Shown: positions 1 through 10,670 of the stretch, piece by piece
Numbering within the stretch: the first letter of the stretch is position 1
Layout: each line of letters starts with the position of its first letter
Source: Rana temporaria
Lineage: Eukaryota; Chordata; Amphibia; Anura; Ranidae
Direction of reading: 5' to 3'
Assembly: GCF_905171775.1 (NCBI RefSeq)
Contig: NC_053494.1
Coordinates: 159,638,456-159,702,455, forward strand
Length of the DNA stretch: 64,000 nucleotides
Notes under the pieces: generated by a model
Databases searched by the model: none
Told to the model about the DNA's origin: nothing
Seen by the model: only the letters and a program-made list of their open reading frames with translations
Program-made: the position numbers and the translations under genes

Positions 1-370
1 AGCAGCTCTGCATGGAGGATGATACTAATTGGCCAATCTAAAGAGCCCTAAAGTTCACCAGTAAAGAATATAATGCTGTCCCCGGGTGTCTTGTGAACCC
101 TCATGATTCAAGACGAAAGCAGATCAAGAATGCAATTAACTCCTGACTTTCATGATCTACATACCTGCAGCTTATGGTACATAAACACTACACAAATATA
201 TTGTAGTTTTGCCAATTCTGTTACTACACGCTGTGAACATTTTGATTTAGGTAAATGTTTTAGGTGAAGTACACAGCCAAGCATTTAGAAGGTCCGTCCT
301 TTTTTTTTTTTATCCCTCTGCCTTTCTTTCAACCACAGATATACACACAACCCCCTCTGTTTGAAAACTT

Positions 371-603
371 CCTATGCTGCAGTGTATGTTCTTTGTAAAG
401 AAATTCCCATTTCTACCTCATTTCAAAACGCTGCTCACGTGACTCCTCGCTGCTCCTTCTCCCGATCTGACAGCTACAGCGGGAGGGGCAGAGAATCCCC
501 CGCTGACGTCTGGAGGGGAAAAAGAGTAGAGCAGCAAGGATTCACGTGATTGAAGCGGTGAAATAAGGTAGAAATGGGAATAAAATGTACACTGCCGCAT
601 AGG
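371..603. mobile_element. Foldback element, 233 bp
   Basis: Left CCTATGCTGCAGTGTATG mirrors right TGTACACTGCCGCATAGG. The inner arms also mirror (CCCATTTCTACCTCATTTCA against TGAAATAAGGTAGAAATGGG; GCTCACGTGACTCCTCGCTG against GCAGCAAGGATTCACGTGAT). Non-coding. Confidence 0.75.
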
Positions 604-623
604 ATGTTATCTAATAGAGGGGA

Positions 624-645
624 TTCATTCATTCATTCATTCATT
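624..645. repeat. (ATTC)n microsatellite
   Basis: Five ATTC units. Confidence 0.9.
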
Positions 646-1199
646 GTATGTAATTTACAGTTATTTCAGCAGCAGGTGGGGAGAGGCAGGCACTGGTAAG
701 AACTGACCGGGAGGGGGAACAGAGGAGAACTGTGAAGATGACTGAGGCACGTAAACAGACCACGGAGTCAGGGCTCAGCAGCCGTGATAACCGTGGTCAG
801 TTTAGATTGAAGAGGGCATCAGTCAGGTATTTCAGGTGATAGAAGGGGCAAAATTCACAGCACAAGCACTGTGCTGCATAACATGCTTGAAGGGAACAGG
901 AGACCGTATCCATTTTTTTTTTTAGGGCTACAAACGCTATAATATCCATTAAACAAAGGACCAGAAATATGTACTGTAACTACCAAAAATGTTAACTACA
1001 CTAAAAATTTTCATCCAACCAAGTTATTGCATTTGTAATTGCGGTAAAAAAGAAAAAAGGATTGTAGAAAGATTAAAATTTGTAAGTAAACAAGTACGAA
1101 GTAAAAGACACCTTAAGATAAAGCCTGCAGGCTTACATGAAGAATAAGATAATATGTAATTCGTGACATATACTTGGCTAAAGTACTTATTTTTTTATA

Positions 1200-1748
1200 C
1201 AAATATATAGAGTTATTTAAATGAAGCGCATCCCCGCGCCGATTGAAATGCGCATGCTCCGTTTCGAAATTTCCCGCCATGCTTTGCGCGAAATGACGTC
1301 GCACCGACGTCATTTTTTGAACTTAGACGTGAGTTACGTCCTTTCCTATTCACGGACGACTTACGCAAAAAAAAAAAAAAATTTGACGCGGTAACGACGG
1401 CCATACTTTAACATGGCAAGTCTATCTATACGCCACAAAATAGCAGCTTTAACTATACGCCGGGAAAAGCCGACTAGCGACGACGTAAGAGAATGCGATG
1501 GCCGCGCGTACCTTCGTGTATCGACGGAAAAAGCTAATTAGCATACCCAACGCGGAAAACGACGCAAACTCCACCCAGCGGGCGCCGAAGTATTGCACCT
1601 ACGATGCGAAGGCGTACGCCTGTCGGATTGAAGCCAGAAGCCGTCGTATCTTGGTTTGAGGATTCAAACTAAAGATACGACGCCGCAAATTTGAAAGTAC
1701 GTCGGTGTATGAGTAGATACGCCGGCGTACTTGCTCTGAGAATCTTTA
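1200..1748. mobile_element. CpG-rich interspersed repeat, copy 1
   Basis: Shares the core CCTATTCACGGACGACTTAC, then ACGGCCATACTT with 29440-30185. It is dense in GACG, ACGTC and TACG words. The right part includes GATACGCCGGCGTAC. A-run slippage at 1367-1381 interrupts the core. Non-coding; probably a non-autonomous DNA transposon of unknown superfamily. Confidence 0.6.
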
Positions 1749-1872
1749 ATGGAGTTCCAAAGATCTCTATTTTTGTACAGGTAAAGCTCCAATAATTGTG
1801 TTATAAAGCTATAGCCAAAGGTTTAACCCAAAAAAATAAAGAAACATAAAAGGATCTATAATCTCTCACACA

Positions 1873-1965
1873 TACACTTTATTGTCAAAAGTATTGTGAC
1901 ACCTGCCTTTACACGCACATTAATGGTATCCCAGTCTTAGTCTGTAGGGTTTAATATGTAGTCCA
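1873..1965 (-). mobile_element. Tc1-like terminal fragment
   Basis: About 90 bp with the motif TTGTCAAAAGTATTGTGACA followed by CCTGCCTTTACACG and CCCAGTCTTAGTCTGTAGGG. I recognise this as the 3' terminal end of the Tc1 family whose transposase remnant lies at 12590-13180. It is an isolated fragment with no coding sequence. Confidence 0.6.
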
Positions 1966-2945
1966 GCTTCAGCCTGGACTACATGACTGCTCCTCCACAC
2001 AGTGCATCACAAGCATTTCCTCTTTTCTTTATCTGGTTTATTTGAATACGATTGTGGAGTCTGCTTATATCCGGATACCAACACCGTTTACTGAGGAGTT
2101 ATACGCTGGGCTTGGTCCGAAGGGACCTTAAAATCTGGTAAGCGGCTTGCGACCACTGGTGGCGGATTCACTTTTGGATAATTTAGTCCACGGATAATCG
2201 CATGGTCATAAAGTGCACGGGTGTTCCCAACGGTCACACTATGGACTTCCTCTTTTCCTTTGGATTATTGAGAACATGAACTCTTTATGTCACAGTTTCC
2301 GTTTATATTGTAATAATTATTTATTGTCATTTCTGGTGGAAGCCGGAAAATCGTGATATAATTTATTTTTATATGAAATTTTTTATATGCAAAAACATTT
2401 TTTTTATTCACTCTTTTTGGGCATCCAGGGCTCTGGAGCTCAATCATCTAGTATATAGTCACCTAGATTTCAATTATAGGTCACTGTTATTTATTTTTTA
2501 TTTTTGACACACATTTGGGTACACGTCCATTGTATTTTTCACAGGTTTCACATGATCTGTATATTTATGTGTACATTTCTGGTTTAGCGCAGTTACCTTC
2601 TTTTTCCATGATACCCGGAGTGACTTCTGGGTATCACCGCTCCGGCGCTGTGACTGGCCGGAGCGGCGATGACGTCACTCACGCGCATGCGCACGGAACG
2701 GCACAAACCATCATTACAGTCTTCAAGCATTTGAAAACATTACGTTAGTCAGTCTGCATCATACAGAGTAGAAGGGCATGCTTGAAGACAAGGATTTAGA
2801 ATAGTAAAGAAGACATTGTACTCCAAATACTGAACCTGTTGGTTCAATTTGTTCAATGCCAGGAACTGCAAATTATTATTTCCATGCTGCACGCATATAA
2901 ACATTGAAGAAACAGATGCTTAACTGCTGGAAGTCCTATATACAT

Positions 2946-3435
2946 TTAAAGTGTTCCTAAACTCAGGACCCTGCATTCACTATATCTGGTCTCCCACAGT
3001 ACACCGAACATGGAAATGCAATTATTTTATTAAATATAAACTGCTAAACACCTTTTCTCAATAGCAGTATATATCAGTCTTGTGGCTTCTCTCATCGTCT
3101 GGTAGATCTTGTAGGAGTTTGCACACTGCACTGAGCTGTCCTATAAGGATCCAGGACCCCTGATCCTCTTGTCTGGACAGTGCCGATTGGCCCTGCGCTG
3201 ATCACATGCACTCTAGCAATACACACCAAACTGAGCATGTGCAGAGTGACTCCAAAGGCTCTGTCTTATGTTATGGAGTCAGTCGTAGAAGGGGAGGATC
3301 AGAGAAGACAGGATCAAACAGCCTTTTTACACAATGTAGAGGATTAACCCCTTCGGTTCCACAGTTCGTATAACAAGCATGCTTTACTGCATATACAGAC
3401 TGATTTTACTGTTGTGCGTTTAGTAACCCTTTTAA
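2946..3435. mobile_element. TTAA-bounded MITE (TTAAAGTGTTCCTAAAC family)
   Basis: The ends TTAAAGTGTTCCTAAAC and GTTTAGTAACCCTTTTAA form a 17-bp imperfect inverted repeat, starting and ending in TTAA. The 490-bp inside is non-coding and has short hairpins such as GGACCCCTGATCC. TTAA borders fit the piggyBac target-site rule. Confidence 0.65.
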
Positions 3436-4844
3436 GCTCTTCCCACTCCTCATCTCATTTGACAGCCAACTGATTAAATCAGGATGCACACCTAGAGCGG
3501 TCTTAATCCCTTCCTTGTCCTCGGTTCTGGTCTGAGTAGACAGACTGAATGTAAGCACAGCAGGGTTTTCACTTGTCTGTGCCTGTGATGACAGCTCTCA
3601 AATCAAAGTGAAAGAAAAGGCAGTGGTATATAAAGTCATGTTTGCAAAGGTGCTTGTTGTCCCTGGATATATCGAAATAGTTAATGTTTTATAAGAGTAC
3701 AGATATGCTGCAAAATGCAGTATTGAAATAAAGTCAGAATACAGCGAGAAAAGTGTCCGGCTCCTCATTTACCATAACAAGCATTGGGAAGTTGAGTTAA
3801 ACAGCGTTTATACTTCCTCATAGCCTCAAGTCTTAGACTACATCTGTTTTCTTTAATACACAAAACCAGAGTTAAAATAGCTCCATTTATCACAGCATGA
3901 TTGTAGACAGACAAACCAGCCTGTCTGTTTTTAGATAGTGAAAGCAACTGTTATTTATCACAATTACAGGACCAACAGTACAAGTGAAATGGCATCAATA
4001 TTTGTCCCCCTTTTCCCTGCTGAAACTCCAAAGCGTGTCTATGAATGTCAGGTCACGTCCTGAAGGTCAGTAAATAAAAGGTAAATTAAACAGTAAATCT
4101 GAGCCGTAAGCTCATACACTAAATGTTAAAACAAATTTCCATTACCTTCAGTATGTAAAACAAGCTGCGAGTCACAAGGATCAACAAGACTGCCGGAGCA
4201 AGCCAGGAACAAAGATCGGGAGTAATACAGTGCATACCCGTGAAAACAAGAACCATAAACGGTTATACAAGCTGTCAGCAGCCTGCAGAGAAAGTAGACA
4301 GTCTGTGAAGGAAACTATTGTTCACAAGTTTGCTAATTTACTGGTACATCCAGTCCTAAAGAACAGGGAAAATTCAGAAGAAGAACTGCATCTTATTTGC
4401 ACCATGCTATTGTTTTCCCCTGCAAGTTAAAATCTTTTATTTTATTTTTTTACAGGTACACTCTAGAAAATGATTATACACCATGTCTTTAATACCAATG
4501 GTCTTCAAAAAAAGAACGCAAAAGTGCTAGAATGACCATAGTGAAATATAAATGATGACATGGAAGAGGAAAAGATAAAAAGAAGAGTAAAAAGAACAAA
4601 AAAAAAATAAGAAAAAGGAGGAGAAAGAGAACGCTTATGTACATGAACAAAGTCAGACCTGCTCATTACAAATGCTTGTTGTACCAGCCACGCCCCCCCC
4701 CCAGATCACCCTGCTTCTATGGTTCCCACCTGTCCGGTTTTGACCCGGACAGTTCAGGTTTTGACAAATCGGTCCAGGTTTCAGTCCACACAGCTGATCT
4801 AATGGGAGTCTTTATGGGGAGCCCCTGTGTTATGGAGGGCTGAC
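3436..4844. other. AGPS intron, nothing recognised
   Basis: AT-rich sequence without coding features. A purine-rich tract lies at 4560-4630. 4685-4800 begins the repeat that hosts the 33-bp minisatellite. Confidence 0.6.
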
Positions 4845-4923
4845 ACTGACCCCTTTATTACAAGAGGGGGGATGACAATGAATAAATGTACTATGAAGGT
4901 GGGGCGACACTGACCTCCGTATT

Positions 4924-5220
4924 ATGAAGAAGGGGGCTGACACTGACCTTCGTATTATGAAGAAGGGGGCTGACACTGACCTCCGTATTATGAAGAAGGG
5001 GGCTGACACTGACCTCCGTATTATGAAGAAGGGGGCTGACACTGACCTCCGTATTATGAAGAAGGGGGCTGACACTGACCTCCGTATTATGAAGAAGGGG
5101 GCTGACACTGACCTCCGTATTATGAAGAAGGGGGCTGACACTGACCTCCGTATTATGAAGAAGGGGGCTGACACTGACCTCCGTATTATGAAGAAGGGGG
5201 GTGACACCGACCGCTATATT
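4924..5220. repeat. 33-bp minisatellite, nine units
   Basis: Nine 33-bp units run head to tail from 4924, each beginning ATGAAGAAGGGGG and ending CTCCGTATT. The first eight are almost identical; the ninth (5188-5220) is diverged, as are the flanks 4845-4923 and 5221-5240. Because 33 is a multiple of three, both strands stay open and mimic a repetitive protein. It sits inside a repeat whose two sides share the word CCCGGACA. Confidence 0.92.
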
Positions 5221-5664
5221 ATGAGGTGGGGGGAGGCAACACCTAGGGATGCCATCTGACCTATATTTACCTGGCCTGTCTGGGTTTTAGCCTTCCTGAA
5301 ACCCGGACACCTTATTTAGACCAGAATGTGGCTCCCTAAGTAACCAAGATAGTCACACACAAATCTGTTACCGCAGTTTAGCCACACCCACTGTTCGCTT
5401 CACCGCATTGCTACGCCCCATGGTGTACCCAAAAGGTGCCCCAGGTCTTCTGCAATCCTGCTAAAACAAAGTGTTTGGGTTTGGCTTAAAAGAAAAGGTG
5501 GCAACCCTACCTGCTTCCCCTTCCCAGCAGTGACTTCCTTCCAGCATTCCCAGCAGCTCTAGTGTAGGCACATCGCATTAGTGTAGTAAAGGAAGGGGCA
5601 GCAGGATGTACAAATTGTTTTGAAACTAATTTTACTTTTTGTTAGTAGAATTTTTGTAGTCAAT

Positions 5665-6335
5665 TTAAAATCCTTTTTCTTGGAGTCCATTGAGGGAAAC
5701 AGAAAATTATACTACGACCTACTGGAGGATTGGACACTGGCAAACACAAAACCTGTAGGCCAGTCTAGGATAACCCCTTCTACTACCAGTATGCCTCACT
5801 AATGTAGTAAAAAAAAAAAAAATGAGAACGACACAGAGAAGTGAGACTTGCATCCCTTAATGGATTCCAAGAAAAGTACCCTTACTGGGATGACAAAAGG
5901 GGAATCAGTTTTCCTGAAAGAATTTGTAGCCGAGAGGCTTTCGTGCCAAAACCACATACAGAAAATGGAGGGAAGTTTTCTTTATGGTGAACTGGAGTTG
6001 GACAGAGACTGAACAGTGTCCCAAGTGAGGTGAAAGGCAGAAACTGCCTTGGGCAAGGAAGGAATGGAAGACCTGGGCCTTAATAGCACCTTGTCCCAAA
6101 TCCAGAAAGTGTTCCTCATAGGATAAGGCCACCAGTTCAGAAACATTCCCCTCACAGGAAGTGATGGCTAAAAGGGAAGCCACCTTATGGGTGAGAGTAG
6201 AGAGTAAGTTCAAACTGTGATTTCTGAAGCACAGAGAGAACCAGATTCACATCCCATGGACTCACAGGGGAACAAACGGGGCAAGCTACATGGCAGACCC
6301 TGTCTACAAAACTCCTAAATCAAAGAGTGAGAGAC
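5665..6335 (-). mobile_element. Old DIRS relic: terminal repeat plus recombinase fragment
   Basis: 5665-5810 is a diverged DIRS terminal repeat: the box TCTTGGAGTCCATTGAGGGA matches TCTTGGAGTACATCACGGGA of the intact copy, and the end shares CCAGTATGCCTC. At 5855-5875 a second inverted box (ATTCCAAGAAAAG) is a remnant of the internal complementary region. From about 6300 to 5905 on the minus strand the sequence translates to the recombinase core: SPWDVNLVLSVLQK, then LLAITSCEGNVSELVALSYE, with frameshifts and stops. The catalytic arginine of the first box is not conserved. The rest of the element is missing. This copy belongs to a different, older DIRS lineage than 33159-38998. Confidence 0.8.
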
Positions 6336-6354
6336 CAACAGCCTATGAAACACA

Positions 6355-7265
6355 ATGTTGCATCACTTCCTCAAACTCAATCTATCCCAAACCGAACTTA
6401 TAATTTTTCCTCCCCCACGTGCCCATTCCCCTGATCTTTGTCAAAAATCGATGGCACAACTATCAGCGCATCCCCACATGCCAAGGTCCTAGGAGTAGTC
6501 CTGTACGCTGAACTCTCCTTTAAGCCCCACATCCAAATCTTGCCACCTCAACCTCCGCAACATCTCCAAAATATGCCCCTTTCTAACTAATGACACAACA
6601 AAGCTCTTAATTTACTCCCTGGTCATATCTCTCGCCTCCTCATTGGCTTACCTCTGTATACTCTATCCCCCCTATAGTCCATCATAAATGCTGCTGCCAG
6701 ACTCATCTACCTTACCAATCGCTCTGTTTTTGCTACTCCTGTTAATCCCTCCACTGGCTTCCGCTCACCCAACAAATTAAATTCAAAATACTAACTACCT
6801 ACAAAGCCATCCACAACTCTGCCCCCAGCTACATCACTGACCTAGTCTCCAAATGCCAACCTAATCGTTCTCTTCGTTCCTCTCAAGACCTCCTGCTCTC
6901 TCATCACCTGCTCCCATGCTCGTCTCCAGGACTTTTCCAGAGCCTCTCCAAGCCTATGGAACGCCTTACACCAATCTGTCTGTCTGTCTATCTCCTCTAT
7001 TAGCTTTTAGAGGATCCCTGAAAACCCTCCTTTTCAGAGAAGCCTATCCTACCCACACCTAACTGTATTTTCCTTTTGTCCATCTGACCATCCCCCACAG
7101 CTACTACCTTTTGTTCCACTTGACCCTTCCTTCCAGATTGTAAGCTCCAACGTGCAGGGCCCTGTGATCCCTCCTGCATTAAATTGTAACTGTACTGTCT
7201 TCCCTAATGTTGTAAAGCGCTTTGCAAATTGTTGGTGCTATGTAAATCCTGTATAATAAGAATAA
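6355..7265 (+). mobile_element. L2/CR1-type LINE, 3' end of pol and tail
   Basis: A 5'-truncated non-LTR element. Translated with frameshifts it shows the C-terminal RT region: AKVLGVVLYAELSFKPHI near 6478, then TTYKAIHNSAPSY and PNRSLRSSQDLLLSHH around 6800-6910, ending with SKPMERL where family members have a W-N-x-LP box. The 3' untranslated part includes TTGTAAGCTC, GGGCCCTGTGATCC, TTGTAAAGCGCTTTGCAAA and an ATAATAAGAATAATA microsatellite tail. It starts directly beside the DIRS relic. Several stops and frameshifts make it a dead fragment. Confidence 0.8.
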
Positions 7266-7511
7266 TAGAAAGGGCAGAACACTGACCCTCGATAGTGCTG
7301 AGAGCCAAATTCTGGTCCACACACAGCATCAGCACTCACACCAACTGAAGTACTCCTATGTCTGACGATAGACCTTGCAAATAGACTTCCTAGCTTTTAG
7401 CATTGTAGAAATCAAGGACTCAATGAAAATTGCTGTCCCTTTAGAACCTGATGATCAGACAGAGCACACTGTGCATTTGCCAGAATTCTTAACAGGTGAC
7501 AAGCAGGGAAC

Positions 7512-8300
7512 ATAAGGCCCTTTTCACACGGACGGATAGAATGGTGCTTTTAGCTGCAGATTATCAAGTTATCTACTGCAGCTAAAAGTACACAATGCTT
7601 TCCTATTGCCCCATTCACACACTCCGTTTAGCTGTGGTTTCGTTACATGCGGTTTGGTGCGGATAGAAAAAAATAGAATTGACTGTGTCCAGGAACGATT
7701 TGGCGTAGCTATCTGCACATAAACGCAGGTAATCGCAGTGAACTGTGTCAGCTGCGTTTGGTATGAATCATGAGGGGGAACTCCACTCCAAATTTTAAAT
7801 TTAAAACCTGGCATGGGTTCCGCCTCCAAGAGCATAACAGGCCCTTGGGTCTGGTATGCATTTAAAGGGGAACCCCTACGCCGAAAAAGAGCTGGAAGAA
7901 GATAGCGGAGGAGCCCGGTAGAAGGCAGAAAGAACGAGAGAGCGGAGAAGTCGGAAGAAGCCCCCCGAAGTCGAAAGAAGACCCCCGGAGCTGCCTAATA
8001 AATTAGTTTAAAAACCTGTCTAGTGTGTTTTTTCTTGACACTTTTTCCCCCAGGTGAATGGGTAGGGATACTTATTCTCATAGGGTGGGGGGCTGGGATC
8101 TGGGGCCCCATTATTAAGGGGGGCTCCCGGATTCCGATAAGCCCCCCGCCCGCAGACCCCCGACAACCAACGGCCAGGTTTGTCGGGAAGAGGCCCTTGT
8201 CCTCATCAACATGGGGCCAAGTCTTTTGGGGTGGGGCTGCAGGGCGCCCCCTGCTCCAAAGCATCCACCCCCCCCCCATGTTGAGGGCATGCGGCCTCTT
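7512..8300. repeat. Compound GC-rich interspersed repeat
   Basis: 7512-7750 has inverted CAGCTAAAAG words and AAGGCCCTTTTCACACGGAC. 7861-8010 is purine-rich (AGAAGTCGGAAGAAG). 8040-8290 is G/C-rich with GGGGGGCTGGGATCTGGGGC, CCCGGATTCCGATAAGCCCC and CACCCCCCCCCCATG. This type of block is common in frog genomes, but I do not know its class. The open frames across it have no protein features. Confidence 0.5.
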
Positions 8301-8819
8301 TAGTCAATGTAATAAAACAACTTCTGCTCCAATTAGGGTTATAAATGAATATTCTGTTTTGGTAAAAACTGCCCAGACCTCTATTAGACAAATGTGCCCA
8401 GAACTTAGTAGAACATCTGGACAACTGAACATTTCAGGAATAAACCAAAGCACACTGCTAACGTGTTAAAAATGCATGGTAATCCATGTTCTTTTCGTAA
8501 ATCCTCAGTTAACTCATCCAAACACGTCGGAAGGGGTAATCTGCAAACCGTTAACAGAGGATGCTGGCTGTTACAAGGAGACAATATTAAGGTCATGTAA
8601 TCGCTCTTCAGCATGACATTAGTGTGTGACTTATAGTTTATAAAATGTTAATGCACTTGAAAGGACACAAAGAACTAAAATAATCAAGAAAAAGGAATCC
8701 AAAGACAGTTACTGCTTCTTGCACATGTTCTCTGTATAGTAATATCAACAGTCTAAAACAACAGACAAAATTGAAGCCAGGACCCCAGGGACCACAACCA
8801 GACCACGTGAATGTCCTAC

Positions 8820-8877
8820 CTCCATGGTGATGTGAAAGGCTTCCTCCATTGGCAAGAATTTCCTCTCTAGCAGCAAA
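8820..8877 (-). CDS. AGPS: AGPS exon with His cluster (FAAREEILANGGSLSHHHG)
   Basis: 58-bp exon encoding FAAREEILANGGSLSHHHG and one base of the next codon. The acceptor is TTCCAATGCAG and the donor GTAGGA. The three consecutive histidines match human His615-617, essential in the active site beside the flavin and the DHAP moiety. The usual continuation begins with valine, but I found no exon for it in 1-8819, so the next intron is at least 8.8 kb long or the exon lies just outside the window. Confidence 0.95.
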
Positions 8878-9040
8878 CTGCATTGGAATAGGGAAAAAAG
8901 TGATTACTACAATTTGGACGACAACAGGGATGTGCCAAGTAACTCACAAAATGGAACACATTTTAAATGAATAAATATGAATGTTCTGCAACTCTAAACC
9001 AAGTTTGGACAAATCAATGAACAAAATGTTTAACCTGAAT

Positions 9041-9497
9041 TAGGGATGCACCGATATTTCTTTTTACCAGTAAGTACCGATACTTTCGGTCAAGATACAG
9101 AGTACTAAAACATTTGAGGTGCCATTTGAGCCCATACAAAATGAATGGGCTCAAATCGCCCTGCAAAGAATCGCATGTGATTAAAACAGGCAGGCAGTGC
9201 GATTCCTGTGCAAATTGCATAAGGATTCCCGTACTGCTCCTGTGTGAACCCAGGCGGAAATCACTATGACGAGTTCACACAGAAGTGATGAGAGAAACAG
9301 CATGCCATTAAGATAGGAATCGCACAGCATTTTTGTTCAAATCGCATGCAATTATTTGCAGGGTGATTTAAGCCTATTAATTTTGTATAGGCTCAAATCA
9401 CACCGCAAAGGTATCACTTTTGGATATTGGAGCATTTTCACAAATACTCGTGAAAATATTTGGTATCGGCATCGATACAGATATCAGTGCAACCCTA
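9041..9497. mobile_element. Foldback element with TAGGGATGCACCGAT ends
   Basis: The left end TAGGGATGCACCGATATTTC and the right end ATCAGTGCAACCCTA are inverse copies with a few changes. The inside contains two inverted copies of a segment around GGGCTCAAATC (about 9120-9160 and 9360-9400) and the core AATCGCATG. Non-coding. Superfamily uncertain; hAT is a guess. Confidence 0.6.
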
Positions 9498-9657
9498 ACA
9501 TTTGGTTCCATTTAGCCCACCCCACTATAACCTGTCTGGTTATACTGTCTTTTAACTATCTATATACCCATTGCACATGTTCCTGGAAAAGACTTTAGGA
9601 TACTGTGTGCTGCAGCAACCACCAGCTGGAGACTGGATCATGCCTAACACAGTGTTA

Positions 9658-9905
9658 GCAGATATTTGTTAGTACACCACAGATCTTCAAGTTGAGTCCA
9701 AATGGATTTTACTTAAGAACATTCACAGCACAAGCAAGCGCGAGCAATGTTTCGGAGTCACCCAGGACCCCTTTGTCAGGCATGACAAAAGGGGTCGTGC
9801 ACGACTCCGAAACACAGCACTCTCTTGCTTGTGATGTGATTAAACTTCAAGTTGAGTCCAAATGGTTTTATTGAAGGTCCTTGGTGTGCTGGCAAATATC
9901 TACAC
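9658..9905. repeat. Palindromic repeat with duplicated CTTCAAGTTGAGTCC
   Basis: Outer arms: AGATATTTGTTAGTACACCA against TGGTGTGCTGGCAAATATCT. Within, ACCCCTTTGTCAGGCATGAC and its inverse form the centre at about 9766-9796. A 21-bp direct repeat starting CTTCAAGTTGAGTCC occurs at 9687-9707 and 9846-9866. Flanking words ATGTTTCGGAGTC and GACTCCGAAACAC mirror each other. Confidence 0.7.
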
Positions 9906-10132
9906 TGTCTTTTAAGGCAGACCATTACATGATGTGCAGACATATCAGTAGGAGAGCAAAACGTAGAATCACAGTCATGGACCAACTACTTGCCAGACTC
10001 AGAATAACTATACCAAACAAGCTTTAAAGGTTTTTAGAAACATTGACATGCTTCATTATTATTCTGTCAGATCCTTTTCTTAAATTTTACACCAGCTCAG
10101 AATTCTGGATCAATATTCTACTTGTACATTAC

Positions 10133-10232
10133 CTCAATTTCTTCATAGACGTGCACTGGGTCACTTATGCCCCTGTAATTAAAGGCAAAGTAGAAGTATA
10201 CACAGGCACCGGCATCATATGTTTGGGTGACT
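10133..10232 (-). CDS. AGPS: AGPS exon with catalytic tyrosine (VTQTYDAGACVYFYF...)
   Basis: 100-bp exon whose first base closes the arginine codon from the previous exon. It encodes VTQTYDAGACVYFYFAFNYR and then GISDPVHVYEEIE. The acceptor is TTTCTTTTAG and the donor GTAATG. The tyrosine of GACVY aligns with human Tyr578, the proposed proton donor/acceptor of the flavin-dependent reaction. The YFYFAFNYRG strand is nearly invariant in vertebrates. Human residues covered are about 567-599. It ends in phase 0. An alternative AG two bases downstream would break the frame, so this acceptor is preferred. Confidence 0.96.
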
Positions 10233-10319
10233 CTAAAAGAAATCAATAAAAATAATTACTTTTACCATGTATTCAGCATAAAGATACAGTGAATGGTAAG
10301 GTGCAGTTAGCATCGCAGA

Positions 10320-10670
10320 CAACTATAAAGTGTAACCCATATTCCAGTCCACTCACCTGTCCTACAATCCAGCGATGAATCTGCCTGAACCCTTGGTTCT
10401 CACCCTCACCTTTCCCTGGCATCACAAGTGTGGGCACCTGGCTGTGACAGCTTGTAGCTTCACTGTTAGGTGCGCACTGTGCATTCAATGGCCAGGCAAT
10501 CTTCCGCTGGAGTCGCCTAGGCAGCCCGAGTGAAAGTGGGAGCTGGGTACCTGTCAAAACTAGGTACCCCCCCCCCCCCCCAAAAAAGAAATGCATGCCA
10601 AATGTGGCATGCAAGGGGGTGAGCAGTCCTTAAAGCGGTACTTGCACTTTTGGGTGGAACTCCGCTTTAA
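10320..10670. mobile_element. AGCGG-type TTAA element, left-truncated
   Basis: The right end GGGTGGAACTCCGCTTTAA (to 10670) is the common terminal repeat of the AGCGG family. The inside, with ACCTGTCCTACAATCCAGCG and a C tract at 10567-10580, parallels the element at 58233-58573. The left TTAA end is missing. It starts within about 90 bp of the AGPS exon at 10133-10232. Confidence 0.6.

Larger units (their letters stand above)
604..2945. other. AGPS intron, remainder
   Basis: Outside the repeats listed at 1200-1748 and 1873-1965 I recognise no gene. 2035-2760 has moderately GC-rich segments (GGAGTGACTTCTGGGTATCA, GGCCGGAGCGGCGATG) and the inverted pair GTCTTCAAGCAT/ATGCTTGAAGAC at 2719 and 2777, so it is probably another repeat of unknown class. 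1-370 shows only a T tract at 300-311. Confidence 0.5.

Noticed and set aside
4924..5220. CRISPR-like array
   Set aside because: Units are contiguous with no unique spacers, and the sequence is vertebrate.
4830..5259. Open frames of 125 and 111 codons with 11-residue repeats on both strands
   Set aside because: They are produced by the 33-bp minisatellite, whose unit length is a multiple of three. No start context, flanking coding signal or domain.
8023..8469. 148-codon frame rich in Gly and Pro
   Set aside because: Lies in a GC-rich interspersed repeat; composition explains the lack of stops and no domain is visible.
1..8819. The C-terminal AGPS exon(s)
   Set aside because: No minus-strand segment resembling the conserved end of the protein with an acceptor site was seen.
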